From assembly GCF_028690125.1 (NCBI RefSeq), contig NZ_JAQVBV010000006.1, positions 124,001 through 188,000 of the forward strand: 64,000 nucleotides of DNA, written 5' to 3'. The position numbers were made by a program, and so were the translations under genes. A model generated the notes under the pieces. The model searched no databases, was not told where the DNA came from, and worked only from the letters and a program-made list of their open reading frames with translations. Origin of the DNA: Bacteroides sp. GTDB lineage: Bacteria > Bacteroidota > Bacteroidia > Bacteroidales > Bacteroidaceae. Positions 45,765-54,461 of this stretch are shown piece after piece. Each line of letters opens with the position of its first letter. Position 1 is the stretch's first letter.

Positions 45765-46462
45765 AATATGATTGCGTAATAAATTCCCACTGCAATAAAA
45801 AGCAAGGCAATAACAAAGTTCATCCATTTTTGAAAAGTCTGCATACAATGGTAAAACTTTCCAAGTCCCGCCATACTGTATGCTAAAATCCACGCCACAA
45901 CAATAACCGGAAGTCCGGTTGCGATGGCAAAAGCAAACGGTAACAAATAACCACCTGTTTCAGCAGCCGACATCGGTATCAGCATTCCAAAATAAAACAC
46001 TCCGCTTGACGGACAGAATGCCAGCGAGAACAAGATACCCAACAGTAATGCTCCGATACCACCACGTTTGCCCAGTTTTTCGCCACCGCTATTAAATCCT
46101 GCTTGAGGCAGATTGAGTTTGCTACCAAATAACATAAACAATCCGATAAGAATAAGAGCCGGAGCAATTACTATTTCACCATACTTGCCTATGGTCTTTT
46201 GGATAGCATAAATACTTGCGCCCTCACGCAATATGGGAATAAGGATAAAACCAATCCCGGCGTAGGTAATAATTCGTCCGAGCGTATATAGCATACCATT
46301 CCAAAAGATGCGGTGACGGCTCTCTATATCTTTACTGATGAAACCTATTGCAGTAATGTTGGTAGCCAATGGACAGGGGCTTATAGCCGTCAGCAGTCCC
46401 AGCAGAAACGCCGTAACTAGTGGAACAGTACTACTATCCAAGAGATTTTGCAACCACTCCAT
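45755..46462 (-). CDS. arsG: ArsG-type membrane protein (CcdA/DsbD-like)
   Basis: 235 residues with six membrane helices. Paired functional cysteines appear in AISPCPLATN and SLAFCPSSGVFYFG, the pattern of CcdA/DsbD electron-transfer proteins. Its sequence resembles the family annotated as the ArsG aminobenzylarsenical efflux permease in Bacteroides ars operons. It could pass electrons to the thioredoxin-like ArsF and ArsE proteins encoded upstream. Its start overlaps the arsF stop by one base, so translation is coupled. Confidence 0.85.
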   Translation of the reverse strand: MEWLQNLLDSSTVPLVTAFLLGLLTAISPCPLATNITAIGFISKDIESRHRIFWNGMLYTLGRIITYAGIGFILIPILREGASIYAIQKTIGKYGEIVIAPALILIGLFMLFGSKLNLPQAGFNSGGEKLGKRGGIGALLLGILFSLAFCPSSGVFYFGMLIPMSAAETGGYLLPFAFAIATGLPVIVVAWILAYSMAGLGKFYHCMQTFQKWMNFVIALLFIAVGIYYAIILWL

Positions 46463-46866
46463 TATTTTGTGATGTTATTGATTGCTTCAATTAACTTTGT
46501 CTTGAATACTTCCGGTTGTCCTTTGGCATAACTGAATCCCATGTCAGTCAGATTTTCGACCTTACCGTTACGGTCGAGTATCAAAGATGACCAAGTAACT
46601 TCGTATTTGTCCGCGATAGCTTCGTTTTCCGTTTTCGATAGATTGATGACTTTCATCACTATCTTTTCGTTGGCCAAACTATCCAGCACTTCTTTGGTTA
46701 GTTTCTCGATGGCATTGCAAGTAACACAACGTTGTTTACCGTGAAAATAGAGTACCTTAGTTACATCCCCTTGCTTAGTATCTGTTGCCACTTGCGTCTT
46801 CGATGCACTTCCGCCACATGAAAGTAAGGAAGTGGCGATAATAATCAAGATAAAAATACGTTTCAT
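46462..46866 (-). CDS. arsF: ArsF-type thioredoxin-fold lipoprotein
   Basis: 134 residues. The leader ends ATSLLSCGGS, so it is a lipoprotein anchored at Cys17. The thioredoxin-like domain carries a CxxC motif in GKQRCVTCNAIEKL. It resembles the proteins annotated as the ArsF nitroreductase-type subunit in Bacteroides ars loci. A periplasmic redox role with ArsG is likely (inference). It is 8 bases downstream of the arsE-like gene and overlaps arsG by one base. Confidence 0.82.
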   Translation of the reverse strand: MKRIFILIIIATSLLSCGGSASKTQVATDTKQGDVTKVLYFHGKQRCVTCNAIEKLTKEVLDSLANEKIVMKVINLSKTENEAIADKYEVTWSSLILDRNGKVENLTDMGFSYAKGQPEVFKTKLIEAINNITK

Positions 46867-46874
46867 AAACCGAA

Positions 46875-47108
46875 TTATTTGGTTATCAGTTCTTTTACTT
46901 CGGAAATAGATAACTTTTTACCCGATGATACTACTTTTCCATCTACAACCAATCCCGGCAATCTCATTACATTATAGGACATGATTTTCATCATATCTTC
47001 TTCCTTTATCACTGTGGCATCCACTCCCAATTCGGCAACAGCCTGTTTGGTGGTTTCGTAGAGTGCTTTACACCCTGCACAACCTGTTCCTAAAACTTTA
47101 ATTTCCAT
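46875..47108 (-). CDS. Small thioredoxin/glutaredoxin-like protein (ArsE-like)
   Basis: 77 residues, cytoplasmic. MEIKVLGTGCAGCKALYETTK has a CAGC redox or metal site near the N-terminus, typical of the MTH895/TM0996 small thioredoxin family. The C-terminal GKVVSSGKKLSISEVKELI fits the fold. Similar proteins precede arsF and arsG in other Bacteroides ars operons. It may deliver reducing power or carry As(III). It lies 68 bases after arsR, a gap holding a second ArsR-type operator. Confidence 0.85.
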   Translation of the reverse strand: MEIKVLGTGCAGCKALYETTKQAVAELGVDATVIKEEDMMKIMSYNVMRLPGLVVDGKVVSSGKKLSISEVKELITK

Positions 47109-47132
47109 GATATATTCTATTTTAATTTGTAA

Positions 47133-47148
47133 TTCGCAAAACTACGAA
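47133..47148. promoter_or_regulatory. Second ArsR-type operator, between arsR and the arsE-like gene
   Basis: TTCG-CAAAACTA-CGAA has the same arms and spacing as the operator at 47511-47528. The minus strand contains TAGTTTTG (TAnnTTTG), so an internal promoter is possible. Confidence 0.6.
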
Positions 47149-47176
47149 CGTATACGACAAAAAATATATAATTGAC

Positions 47177-47497
47177 TTATTCGCAACAGCCGTTTCCGGG
47201 GTTGCAGCCACACATAAATTCGTCCATTAGCTGCTTTGCCAGCACCCAATTTTCCTTATTGATGCAATATTTCACTTTTGGAGGCTGAATTTCACCTTGA
47301 ATCAATCCGGCATCTTTCAACTCCGCAAGGTGCTGTGAAACGGTGGCTTTTGCAATCGGAAGCACCTCGTGTATGTCACCAAAGAAACAGGTTTCCTGCG
47401 ATGCTAAGAATTTTAGTATTGCAATACGAGCCGGATGCCCCATTGCTTTTGCAAATCGGGCTAACTGCTCTTCTTCTTGTGTATATTCCTTTGTCAT
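47177..47497 (-). CDS. arsR: ArsR/SmtB-family arsenic-responsive repressor
   Basis: 106 residues with a winged helix (HPARIAILKFLASQ, PIAKATVSQHLAELKDAGLI). Candidate As(III)-binding cysteines are one in ASQETCFFGD, ahead of the recognition helix, and four in the tail CGCNPGNGCCE. It should repress the operon until arsenite binds. It is first in the operon behind a consensus promoter whose -7 box lies inside an inverted repeat, which fits autorepression. Confidence 0.93.
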   Translation of the reverse strand: MTKEYTQEEEQLARFAKAMGHPARIAILKFLASQETCFFGDIHEVLPIAKATVSQHLAELKDAGLIQGEIQPPKVKYCINKENWVLAKQLMDEFMCGCNPGNGCCE

Positions 47498-47510
47498 ATC
47501 CTTTTTTTAT

Positions 47511-47528
47511 GTTCGCAAAGTTACGAAC
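47511..47528. promoter_or_regulatory. ArsR operator over the ars promoter
   Basis: GTTCG-CAAAGTTA-CGAAC is a perfect inverted repeat with 5-bp arms and an 8-base spacer. It covers the -7 element at 47516-47523. The arms recur at 47133-47148. Confidence 0.72.
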
Positions 47529-47547
47529 AATATTTTTATTATGCAAA
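47516..47547 (-). promoter_or_regulatory. Promoter of the ars operon
   Basis: -33 TTTG (47544-47547), a 20-base spacer and -7 TAACTTTG (47516-47523) on the minus strand, 19 bases before the arsR start. Full consensus match. Confidence 0.82.
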
Positions 47548-48743
47548 AAGCCAATATATTTCTATCACTGGATTTTCTTATTAAAGCAATTTTTATTTTC
47601 GGCATCCAATTGGAAGACTCGGATCAAGTTACGTCCTCTTGTCCGATTTAAATTGATTCCTCTTGTCCACTTGAAACTGTACCTTCAAATGGATAGAGAG
47701 TGATGAAAAAATCACTATTATACAATTTTTCTTATTATAGTTCATTTTTAATTAGCTATGTTTCCTGAATTGACTTTAAATGCCGTATTGTTTTTGAGAA
47801 AACCTGATACCTTTAGTCTCTTTCAGCAATGCAATAGATCATTTTGTTTATTTGTTTAATGTCGTAATGTTTTCAGTAATGGTAGAATTGTGTCTATCTG
47901 CTATAAAATAAGCTAATTTACTTTCTTGTATTTTTCTTCGTTTTTCTCTTCTAGCGTTGTGATCTGCATAATTTGCATAAAATATGCAGTTTTTTACATA
48001 AAAACATTGTATTGTTTGCATAAAAACACCGTAAACTTTGTATAAAACATAAGGATGATGTAACCAAAAGCTCCGCATTGTGTAACCAAAAGCTCTGCAT
48101 TATGTAACCAAACCTCCCGTTTACCGACATCATTTCCGGAATATGTATGTATTTTGTACTTTTCTTCCTGATTATTTTCTATTTCTTCTTTTTCTACTGG
48201 TAAATATAAATAAGCAAAAAGATATAGAACTTAATGTTTGATTGTTTTTTTGAATTATAATGTGATAATCATATGTCTAAGTGCTGTTAATGTTGCTGTG
48301 TTTGAAGACTAATGAAAGGTGTATATGAGCGTAGAATGAAGAATTACTGGCAATCCTTATTAGCGGTCCAAAATAAGCGATTCCAACCGTATCACATATT
48401 GCAAATTGTCAAAAAGCAAAATGATTCATTATCTATTCCTTACAAATGAAAATTCAAAAAAAATATTAGTCTGAATTTAGCGAAATTCTATATGCTTAAA
48501 ATAATAAATATTTGGTTACTCCAACTCTTTTTATTTAAATCGTTTCACATTCTGTTAAAAACGGTAACATTTGTGTTTCTTTCCCGTGACGTCTCCGTTA
48601 AGCTTTTGACTCCTGTATTGCCTGTTTTATTTTTGCTTCTACATTTGTGGCATGATGCTCAGGGGCCTTGTCTCTTACTATTTATCAACAGTCAAATAGG
48701 GGCATTCTTTAAAAATGTAATTGTCTAATTTAAAATAACAAAA
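47548..48743. other. 1.2-kb intergenic region between the ars operon and the PHP gene
   Basis: AT-rich. It holds the 22-bp array at 47973-48124 and otherwise no recognisable gene. A 78-codon frame at 48492-48728 is hydrophobic because the DNA is T-rich and I do not accept it as a gene. No clear TAnnTTTG promoter for the PHP gene was found. Confidence 0.5.
47973..48124. repeat. 22-bp phased tandem array of seven degenerate units
   Basis: Units start at 47973, 47995, 48017, 48039, 48059, 48081 and 48103, each 22 bases except the fourth (20). Units 1-4 share a TgCATAAAA-like head. Units 5-7 share TGTAACCAAA, and units 5 and 6 differ at two or three positions. A 22-base period equals about two helical turns, so all heads lie on the same face of the DNA. 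No spacers, so it is not CRISPR. Confidence 0.75.
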
Positions 48744-49835
48744 ATGAAAATTAAGAAAGTATTGATTGGAGTTCTACTATTAGTGATGTGTTTCATGAAC
48801 GCACAAGCGCAGCGCCGCAATGAGATTCGAGTTCCCAATTTAGATGGATATACTACCTTAAAGTGTGATTTTCATATGCATACTGTTTTTTCAGATGGTT
48901 TGGTATGGCCTACCGTACGTTTAGATGAGGCTTATAGAGAAGGATTGGATGCTATTTCCTTGACAGAACACATTGAATATCGTCCTCACAAGAAAGATAT
49001 TGTAGCAGATCATAACCGTTCCTATGAACTTTCTCAAAAGCAAGCCCAAAAGTTGGGAATACTTTTAATCAAAGGCAGTGAAATTACCCGTTCTATGGCT
49101 CCGGGACATTTTAACGCTATTTTCTTGTCTGACTCTAACCCGTTGGAACAAGAAACATATAAAGAGGCTTTCAATGAAGCAAAAAAGCAGGGAGCGTTTA
49201 TTTTTTGGAACCATCCGGGATGGGATCGGCAGCAACCTGACTCAACCAAGTGGTGGCCTGAACATACGCAACTTTATAATGACGGTTGTATGCATGGCAT
49301 TGAAGTAGCAAATGGTGGCCTTTTTATGCCTGAAGCAGTTCAATGGTGCTTAGACAAGAATCTGACAATGATAGGAACTTCCGATATTCATCAGCCTATT
49401 CAGACTGATTACGATTTTTCGAAAGGCGAGCATCGTACAATGACATTTGTATTTGCTAAAGAACGTTCATTAGAGGGAGTTCGTGAAGCACTTAACAATC
49501 GTCGTACTGCCGCTTACTATCGCGAATTGGTGATAGGGCGTGAAGAAGTTCTGCGTCCGTTCTTTGAGAAATGTATAGAGATAAAAGAGGTGAAACGTAC
49601 AGATAAAGAAGTAACATTTTCTGTTATAAATACTACTGATCTGGTACTAAAACTGAAAAAAACGGCACATGACACTTCTTTGATTTATTTCCGTGACATG
49701 ATATTGAAACCACATACTCAACATACAATTTCTGTAAAGTTTGAGAATGGTATCAAAGGAGGAGATTGTAACTTTGAGGTAACAAATTTTATTGTAGCAC
49801 CCAATAAAGGTTTGAATTATACAATAAGACTATAA
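48744..49835 (+). CDS. Secreted PHP-domain phosphoesterase (Sb-PDE-like)
   Basis: 363 residues with a signal peptide ending NAQAQ. The PHP fold is clear: KCDFHMHTVFSDGLVWP (first metal motif), ISLTEHIEY, KGSEITRSM, FWNHPGWDR and IGTSDIHQPIQ supply the His/Asp metal ligands. A C-terminal beta domain (about 265-363) follows. PHP enzymes hydrolyse phosphomono- or diesters; the secreted Bacteroides members I recall are annotated as Sb-PDE-like phosphodiesterases. It is the first gene of a plus-strand group leading into SusC/SusD, with a 134-base gap after it, which suggests a phosphate-ester substrate for that locus. Confidence 0.82.
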   Translation: MKIKKVLIGVLLLVMCFMNAQAQRRNEIRVPNLDGYTTLKCDFHMHTVFSDGLVWPTVRLDEAYREGLDAISLTEHIEYRPHKKDIVADHNRSYELSQKQAQKLGILLIKGSEITRSMAPGHFNAIFLSDSNPLEQETYKEAFNEAKKQGAFIFWNHPGWDRQQPDSTKWWPEHTQLYNDGCMHGIEVANGGLFMPEAVQWCLDKNLTMIGTSDIHQPIQTDYDFSKGEHRTMTFVFAKERSLEGVREALNNRRTAAYYRELVIGREEVLRPFFEKCIEIKEVKRTDKEVTFSVINTTDLVLKLKKTAHDTSLIYFRDMILKPHTQHTISVKFENGIKGGDCNFEVTNFIVAPNKGLNYTIRL

Positions 49836-49897
49836 AATTCCAATCGCAAAAGATAAACATCAACATTCACTATAAATATATGGCTTAGATTATTTCA

Positions 49898-49923
49898 CCC
49901 TGTTATCACATAGTAAAACAGGG
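49898..49923 (+). promoter_or_regulatory. Hairpin in the leader of the IPT/NHL-SusCD operon
   Basis: CCCTGTT-N12-AACAGGG, about 46 bases before the lipoprotein start. No U-tract follows. It may be an mRNA processing or stability element between the PHP gene and the SusCD genes. Confidence 0.4.
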
Positions 49924-49969
49924 AAATGACACTAACTAAAAACACTGTTTAATTTCAAATTATTATTTT

Positions 49970-51301
49970 ATGAATCGTTACTTATTATTGGGCTGTTTCT
50001 GGGGAGCTTTATTTTGTTTCTCAAGTTGTGAAAGCAGCAGTGAGAACGCTGGCAAAGCGCATGACCCCGGTAAACCGATTGTACTCACATCTTTTTATCC
50101 TAAAGAAGGTGGAGCACGTGATAAAATTCTTTTGGACGGAAGCAATTTTGGCACCGATACAAGCAAAATTAAGGTGTATTTCAATAAAGCAAGAGCATCG
50201 GTTGTTTCATCAAGTGGTGACCATATTTACGCTATTGTGCCTCGCCTTCCGGGTGATAATCCTCGTATTTCTGTTGTTGTCGATGCCGATTCGGTAGTTT
50301 ATGATGATATGTATACTTATCATACTCAAGCACAGGTAAGCACTGTTACCGGTAATGGTGAAACAAGTTTCCTTCCCGGAACACTTGCCACAGCTCAGGT
50401 GTATGGTAAATATCTTGAATTAGATGCCGAAGGGAATATCTTTATGTCATGGCGTGACGGTGGTTCATTTGGAGTAGCCCGAATTAATGAACAGCAAAAT
50501 ATTGTGACTCCATTGATTGAAGCAAAAACCACAGCCGAGCGTATACTATATGCAAATGGTTTAACGGTGGATCGCGCCACCGGAATGCTGACTGCCGCAC
50601 ATGAATCGGTGAAGGAAGTAATGTTCACCTTTGATCCTCGGGAGGCTTGGTATCCTCGTCAGCGTAACATGAAATACTCGCCATCCGATTTGAACTCAAT
50701 AGTAGCTGCTGATTTATACAAGAACTTTATAACTTTTTGTCCATACGACGGGTATTTGTATACACGATATCGTGATGGAAAGGTTGCAAAAATAAACCCT
50801 GAAACATTGGAAGCGACTATTATCCATCAAGGACCTTATGGGTCGCAATATGGACAAGCCATCAACCCTGTGAAGCCTTGGCTTCTATATATAACGCTTC
50901 ATTCCAATGCTACTCCTACCGAATTCAGACAAGGTATTTCGGTATTAGATCTCCGTGATCCAAACGGGACCGGTGGATTTAAACGACTGAACGCTCCGGG
51001 GGGCAGTGGCTTTCGTGATGGTCCGCTGGAAGATGCGTTATTCAATTATCCCAAAGATATTAAGTTTGATAACAATGGCAATATGTTTGTTGCCGATTAT
51101 GGAAACCATTGCATCCGCATGGTATCTGCCGACAATATAGTTACTACAGTAGCTGGGCAGCCCGGCATTGCCGGATACAAAGATGGAGGTCCGGTAGAAT
51201 CACTGTTCAACCAGCCTTGGGGAGTGGCTGTGAATGAGCAAGGTGACATTTATATTGCAGACTGGAGTAATGCACGCATTCGTAAGTTAGTTATTGAATA
51301 A
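49970..51301 (+). CDS. IPT/TIG-domain and NHL-repeat lipoprotein
   Basis: 443 residues. The leader ends FCFSSCESSSE, a lipobox with Cys20. Residues 35-115 form an IPT/TIG beta-sandwich (PIVLTSFYPKEGGARDKILLDG split over two strands). The rest is a six-bladed NHL-type propeller with blades such as YPKDIKFDNNGNMFVADYGN and QPWGVAVNEQGDIYIADWSN. IPT/NHL lipoproteins often accompany SusCD pairs and are proposed surface binding proteins. Its stop codon lies 13 bases before the SusC ATG, so they share an operon. Confidence 0.85.
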   Translation: MNRYLLLGCFWGALFCFSSCESSSENAGKAHDPGKPIVLTSFYPKEGGARDKILLDGSNFGTDTSKIKVYFNKARASVVSSSGDHIYAIVPRLPGDNPRISVVVDADSVVYDDMYTYHTQAQVSTVTGNGETSFLPGTLATAQVYGKYLELDAEGNIFMSWRDGGSFGVARINEQQNIVTPLIEAKTTAERILYANGLTVDRATGMLTAAHESVKEVMFTFDPREAWYPRQRNMKYSPSDLNSIVAADLYKNFITFCPYDGYLYTRYRDGKVAKINPETLEATIIHQGPYGSQYGQAINPVKPWLLYITLHSNATPTEFRQGISVLDLRDPNGTGGFKRLNAPGGSGFRDGPLEDALFNYPKDIKFDNNGNMFVADYGNHCIRMVSADNIVTTVAGQPGIAGYKDGGPVESLFNQPWGVAVNEQGDIYIADWSNARIRKLVIE

Positions 51302-51314
51302 AAAGCTGTTTATA

Positions 51315-54300
51315 ATGAAAATCATTCAAATCTTATATTTGATGTCGTTTTGCTTGTTGCTTACAACGACAACTTTTGCTCAACAAGTGAAGGAATTCAC
51401 TATTGCCGGTACGGTAGTGGATGGGAGTAAAGAAACGATACCCGGAGTATCTGTATATATAAAGGATAAGCCTTCTATAGGTACTTCTGCCGATAATAGC
51501 GGAAATTTTAGTCTTAAAGTAATTTATGGAGATAAGGTGGTATTTACATTTTTGGGATGCGACCCTGTAGAATATGTAGCCATTGAACCAAACAATAATT
51601 TAACTATCACTCTTCTTGAAAAAAGTGCTTCCATTGATGAGGTTGTCATTGTTGGATTGGGAAACGTTCAACGGAAAATCAGTTCGGTAGGAGCCATAAC
51701 AGCCATCAATGCCAAAGATCTTCAGTCTCCGGCTCCATCCATTGCTAACCTCCTGGGAGGAAGGGCTGCCGGTGTTATTTCTATGCAAAGCAGTGGTGAA
51801 CCGGGACAGAATATCGCCGATTTCTGGGTACGAGGTATAGGTACATTTGGTGCCAACAGTAGTGCTCTTGTATTGATTGATGGTTTGGAAGGCGATCTTA
51901 ATACCATAGATCCTGCAGATGTCGAAAGTTTTTCTATCTTGAAGGATGCGTCAGCAACTGCTGTTTATGGGGTAAGAGGAGCTAATGGTGTGGTATTGGT
52001 AAATACTAAAAAAGGTACTTCAGGTAAGATTCAGATTACAGGACGTTTTAATACGACACTGTCAGTCCTCAATCGGTTGCCGGAATATCTGGATGCTTAT
52101 GAATATGCTCAATTAGCCAATGAAGCCAGTGTAGTACGAGGTGATAGTCCTTTGTACGACCAGACTGAGATGGGTATTATCCGCAATGGTCTGGACCCGG
52201 ATATGTATCCTAACGTGGACTGGCAAAACGAGATACTCAACAAAAGCTTCTGGCGTCACACGTATTATGTAAGTGGTAGTGGAGGTAGTGATGTAGCTCG
52301 TTATTTCCTAAGTTTGGGAGGTAAAAATGAAAGCGCGGCATACAAAGTAGACAAAAACAGTGTATATAGTTCTAATGTAAGCTATAATACCTATAATTAT
52401 CGAATCAATCTGGATGTCAATCTGACTAAAACGACTAAAGTTTATCTAGGGTCAGATGGATTTTTATCCCAGTTAGACCAACCCGGTGTAGCAAATACCG
52501 AATATATATGGGGTGCTCAGTCACGTCTTACTCCATTGTCTATTCCTACTCAATATTCCAATGGCTTGCTACCCGGTCGCGGAAGTGGCGATCTGGCATC
52601 ACCTTATGTGATGATCAACCATACAGGTAAGGCATCTGACCAAGTATTCAAAGGAAAATCAACATTGGCCCTTAACCAAGATCTTTCCGGACTGCTTGAA
52701 GGACTTAAATTCCGCGCTCAGGGAGCTTACGATATTCATAGTTACTTTAGTGAGAGAAGAAAAGTACAGCCGGCTCTCTATACCGCTTTGGGCAGAGGGG
52801 CAGACGGTACGCTCATCATGCAGGAAACAGTGCAGGAGAAAAAAGCATCATATAGCAAGTCTACCCGTCAGTATCGTAAATATCACTTCGAGGCTGTGCT
52901 CAATTATGATCATCTATTTGGCACTGACCACCGAACATCTGCATTGGTATACTACTATCTCAGCGATTCTAAAGATACCGATGACGCAACAAGCAACCTT
53001 GCCGCTATTCCTCTGCGCTATCAGGGAGTATCCAGCAGATTGACATATGGTTTTCGCGATACTTATTTACTGGATGTCAATTTTGGGTATACCGGTTCTG
53101 AAAACTTTCAGCCCGGCAGACAATATGGCTTCTTCCCATCAGTCGCATTGGGTTGGGTTCCTACAGGGTACGATTTTATGCGCGAAGCATTTCCTTGGCT
53201 TGACCATTTTAAAATAAGAGCTTCGTATGGTTCGGTAGGTAATGACAGAATTACCGATATCAGATTCCCTTATCTTACTAAGGTGAATGAGGGCACAGGA
53301 AACGTCTGGGGTATTCCGAATATCGAAACTATCGGCGAAACAAGAATAGGAGCAGACAATCTTGCTTGGGAAAGGGCAATCAAATCGAACCTGGGAATTG
53401 AAGCGAAACTATTTAATAACAAGCTGGACTTTGTTCTTGATATCTTCCAGGATCAGCGTAATGGTATTTTCCAACAACGAGTACAGGTTCCCGAATATGT
53501 AGGAGTTATTTCCAACCCTTTTGCTAACGTGGGTAAAATGAAAAGTACCGGAGCAGATGGAAACATAAGCTATATTCAAAACATATCTACAGATTTCGGC
53601 TTTACGATACGAGGTAATTTTACATACTCTAAAAATGTAGTACAGAACTGGGAACAAGCTTATTTGGAGTATCCTTATTTGGAGTATAACAACTTTCCAT
53701 ATAACTCTATCCGTGGTTACCAAGCCCTCGGACTGTTTAAAGACGAAGATGATATAAAATACAGTCCAAAACAGACTTTCGGAGAAGTAATGCCGGGAGA
53801 TATTAAATATAAGGATATCAACGGAGATGGTATGATAGATAAGCTCGATATGGTTCCGCTCACGCACAGTACCTATCCTTTGCTGATGTACGGTATTGGT
53901 GCAGAAATCCGCTACAAAAAACTGACACTTGGGGTATTGTTCAAAGGAACCGGAAAAACATCCTTCTTCTATGTAGGACAAAAAACCACAGTAAACGATG
54001 AAACACGTCTGAATGGAATGGGATATATGCCGTTTTTTGAAGGAGATCTGGGAAATGTACTTTCAATGGCCGCCAATCCTGCAAACCGATGGATTCCTAA
54101 AGAATATGCTTTGGAACATGGTATTGATCCTTCCCTCGCAGAAAATCCGAACGCACGCTTTCCTCGTCTGCAATATGGCAATAACAACAACAATAGCCAG
54201 TTATCTACATTCTGGCAAGGAGATTCACGTTACTTACGTCTGGAGGAAATCACACTGAATTACAATGTAAATTTACCTTGTCTGAGACGTATCGGTATTT

Positions 54301-54443
54301 CTTCATTGGATGTGCAGTTTGTGGGAAATAATCTCTTCGTATGGGATAAAGTGAAGATATTCGATCCGGAGCAAGCCCGTTGGAATGGTCGTAAATATCC
54401 TATACCGACTACCTATTCACTCCAGTTATATGTCAATCTTTAA
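51315..54443 (+). CDS. SusC-like TonB-dependent importer (second locus)
   Basis: 1042 residues from ATG 51315 (MKIIQILYLM). The frame also has a TTG at 51294 that would overlap the previous gene. A signal peptide ends TTFAQQ. The CarbopepD_reg-like domain (IAGTVVDGSKETIPGVSVYI), TonB-box-like DEVVIVGLG, and a plug with VRGIGTFGANSSALVLIDG and SILKDASATAVYGVRGANG precede the barrel, which ends TYSLQLYVNL. It pairs with the SusD-like gene 18 bases downstream. The usual terminal Phe is replaced by Leu. Confidence 0.94.
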   Translation: MKIIQILYLMSFCLLLTTTTFAQQVKEFTIAGTVVDGSKETIPGVSVYIKDKPSIGTSADNSGNFSLKVIYGDKVVFTFLGCDPVEYVAIEPNNNLTITLLEKSASIDEVVIVGLGNVQRKISSVGAITAINAKDLQSPAPSIANLLGGRAAGVISMQSSGEPGQNIADFWVRGIGTFGANSSALVLIDGLEGDLNTIDPADVESFSILKDASATAVYGVRGANGVVLVNTKKGTSGKIQITGRFNTTLSVLNRLPEYLDAYEYAQLANEASVVRGDSPLYDQTEMGIIRNGLDPDMYPNVDWQNEILNKSFWRHTYYVSGSGGSDVARYFLSLGGKNESAAYKVDKNSVYSSNVSYNTYNYRINLDVNLTKTTKVYLGSDGFLSQLDQPGVANTEYIWGAQSRLTPLSIPTQYSNGLLPGRGSGDLASPYVMINHTGKASDQVFKGKSTLALNQDLSGLLEGLKFRAQGAYDIHSYFSERRKVQPALYTALGRGADGTLIMQETVQEKKASYSKSTRQYRKYHFEAVLNYDHLFGTDHRTSALVYYYLSDSKDTDDATSNLAAIPLRYQGVSSRLTYGFRDTYLLDVNFGYTGSENFQPGRQYGFFPSVALGWVPTGYDFMREAFPWLDHFKIRASYGSVGNDRITDIRFPYLTKVNEGTGNVWGIPNIETIGETRIGADNLAWERAIKSNLGIEAKLFNNKLDFVLDIFQDQRNGIFQQRVQVPEYVGVISNPFANVGKMKSTGADGNISYIQNISTDFGFTIRGNFTYSKNVVQNWEQAYLEYPYLEYNNFPYNSIRGYQALGLFKDEDDIKYSPKQTFGEVMPGDIKYKDINGDGMIDKLDMVPLTHSTYPLLMYGIGAEIRYKKLTLGVLFKGTGKTSFFYVGQKTTVNDETRLNGMGYMPFFEGDLGNVLSMAANPANRWIPKEYALEHGIDPSLAENPNARFPRLQYGNNNNNSQLSTFWQGDSRYLRLEEITLNYNVNLPCLRRIGISSLDVQFVGNNLFVWDKVKIFDPEQARWNGRKYPIPTTYSLQLYVNL

Positions 54444-54461
54444 TATACATAATTCAATAGA

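Noticed and set aside
45765..45893. 43-residue N-terminal extension of ArsC
   Set aside because: It lies inside arsG and has no ArsC similarity; the P-loop normally begins within the first 10 residues or so.
39845..47550. A complete integrative element using tRNA-Ser as attachment site
   Set aside because: I found no integrase and no second copy of the tRNA 3' end; only decayed genes and an ars operon are visible.
47973..48124. Array considered as CRISPR
   Set aside because: There are no unique spacers, units are directly adjacent and no cas genes are near.
47951..48133. 60-codon minus-strand ORF across the 22-bp array
   Set aside because: It is a reading through tandem repeats without a promoter or conserved domain.
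48492..48728. 78-codon hydrophobic ORF 15 bases before the PHP gene
   Set aside because: Its hydrophobicity follows from T-rich DNA; it has no signal-peptide pattern or recognisable family.
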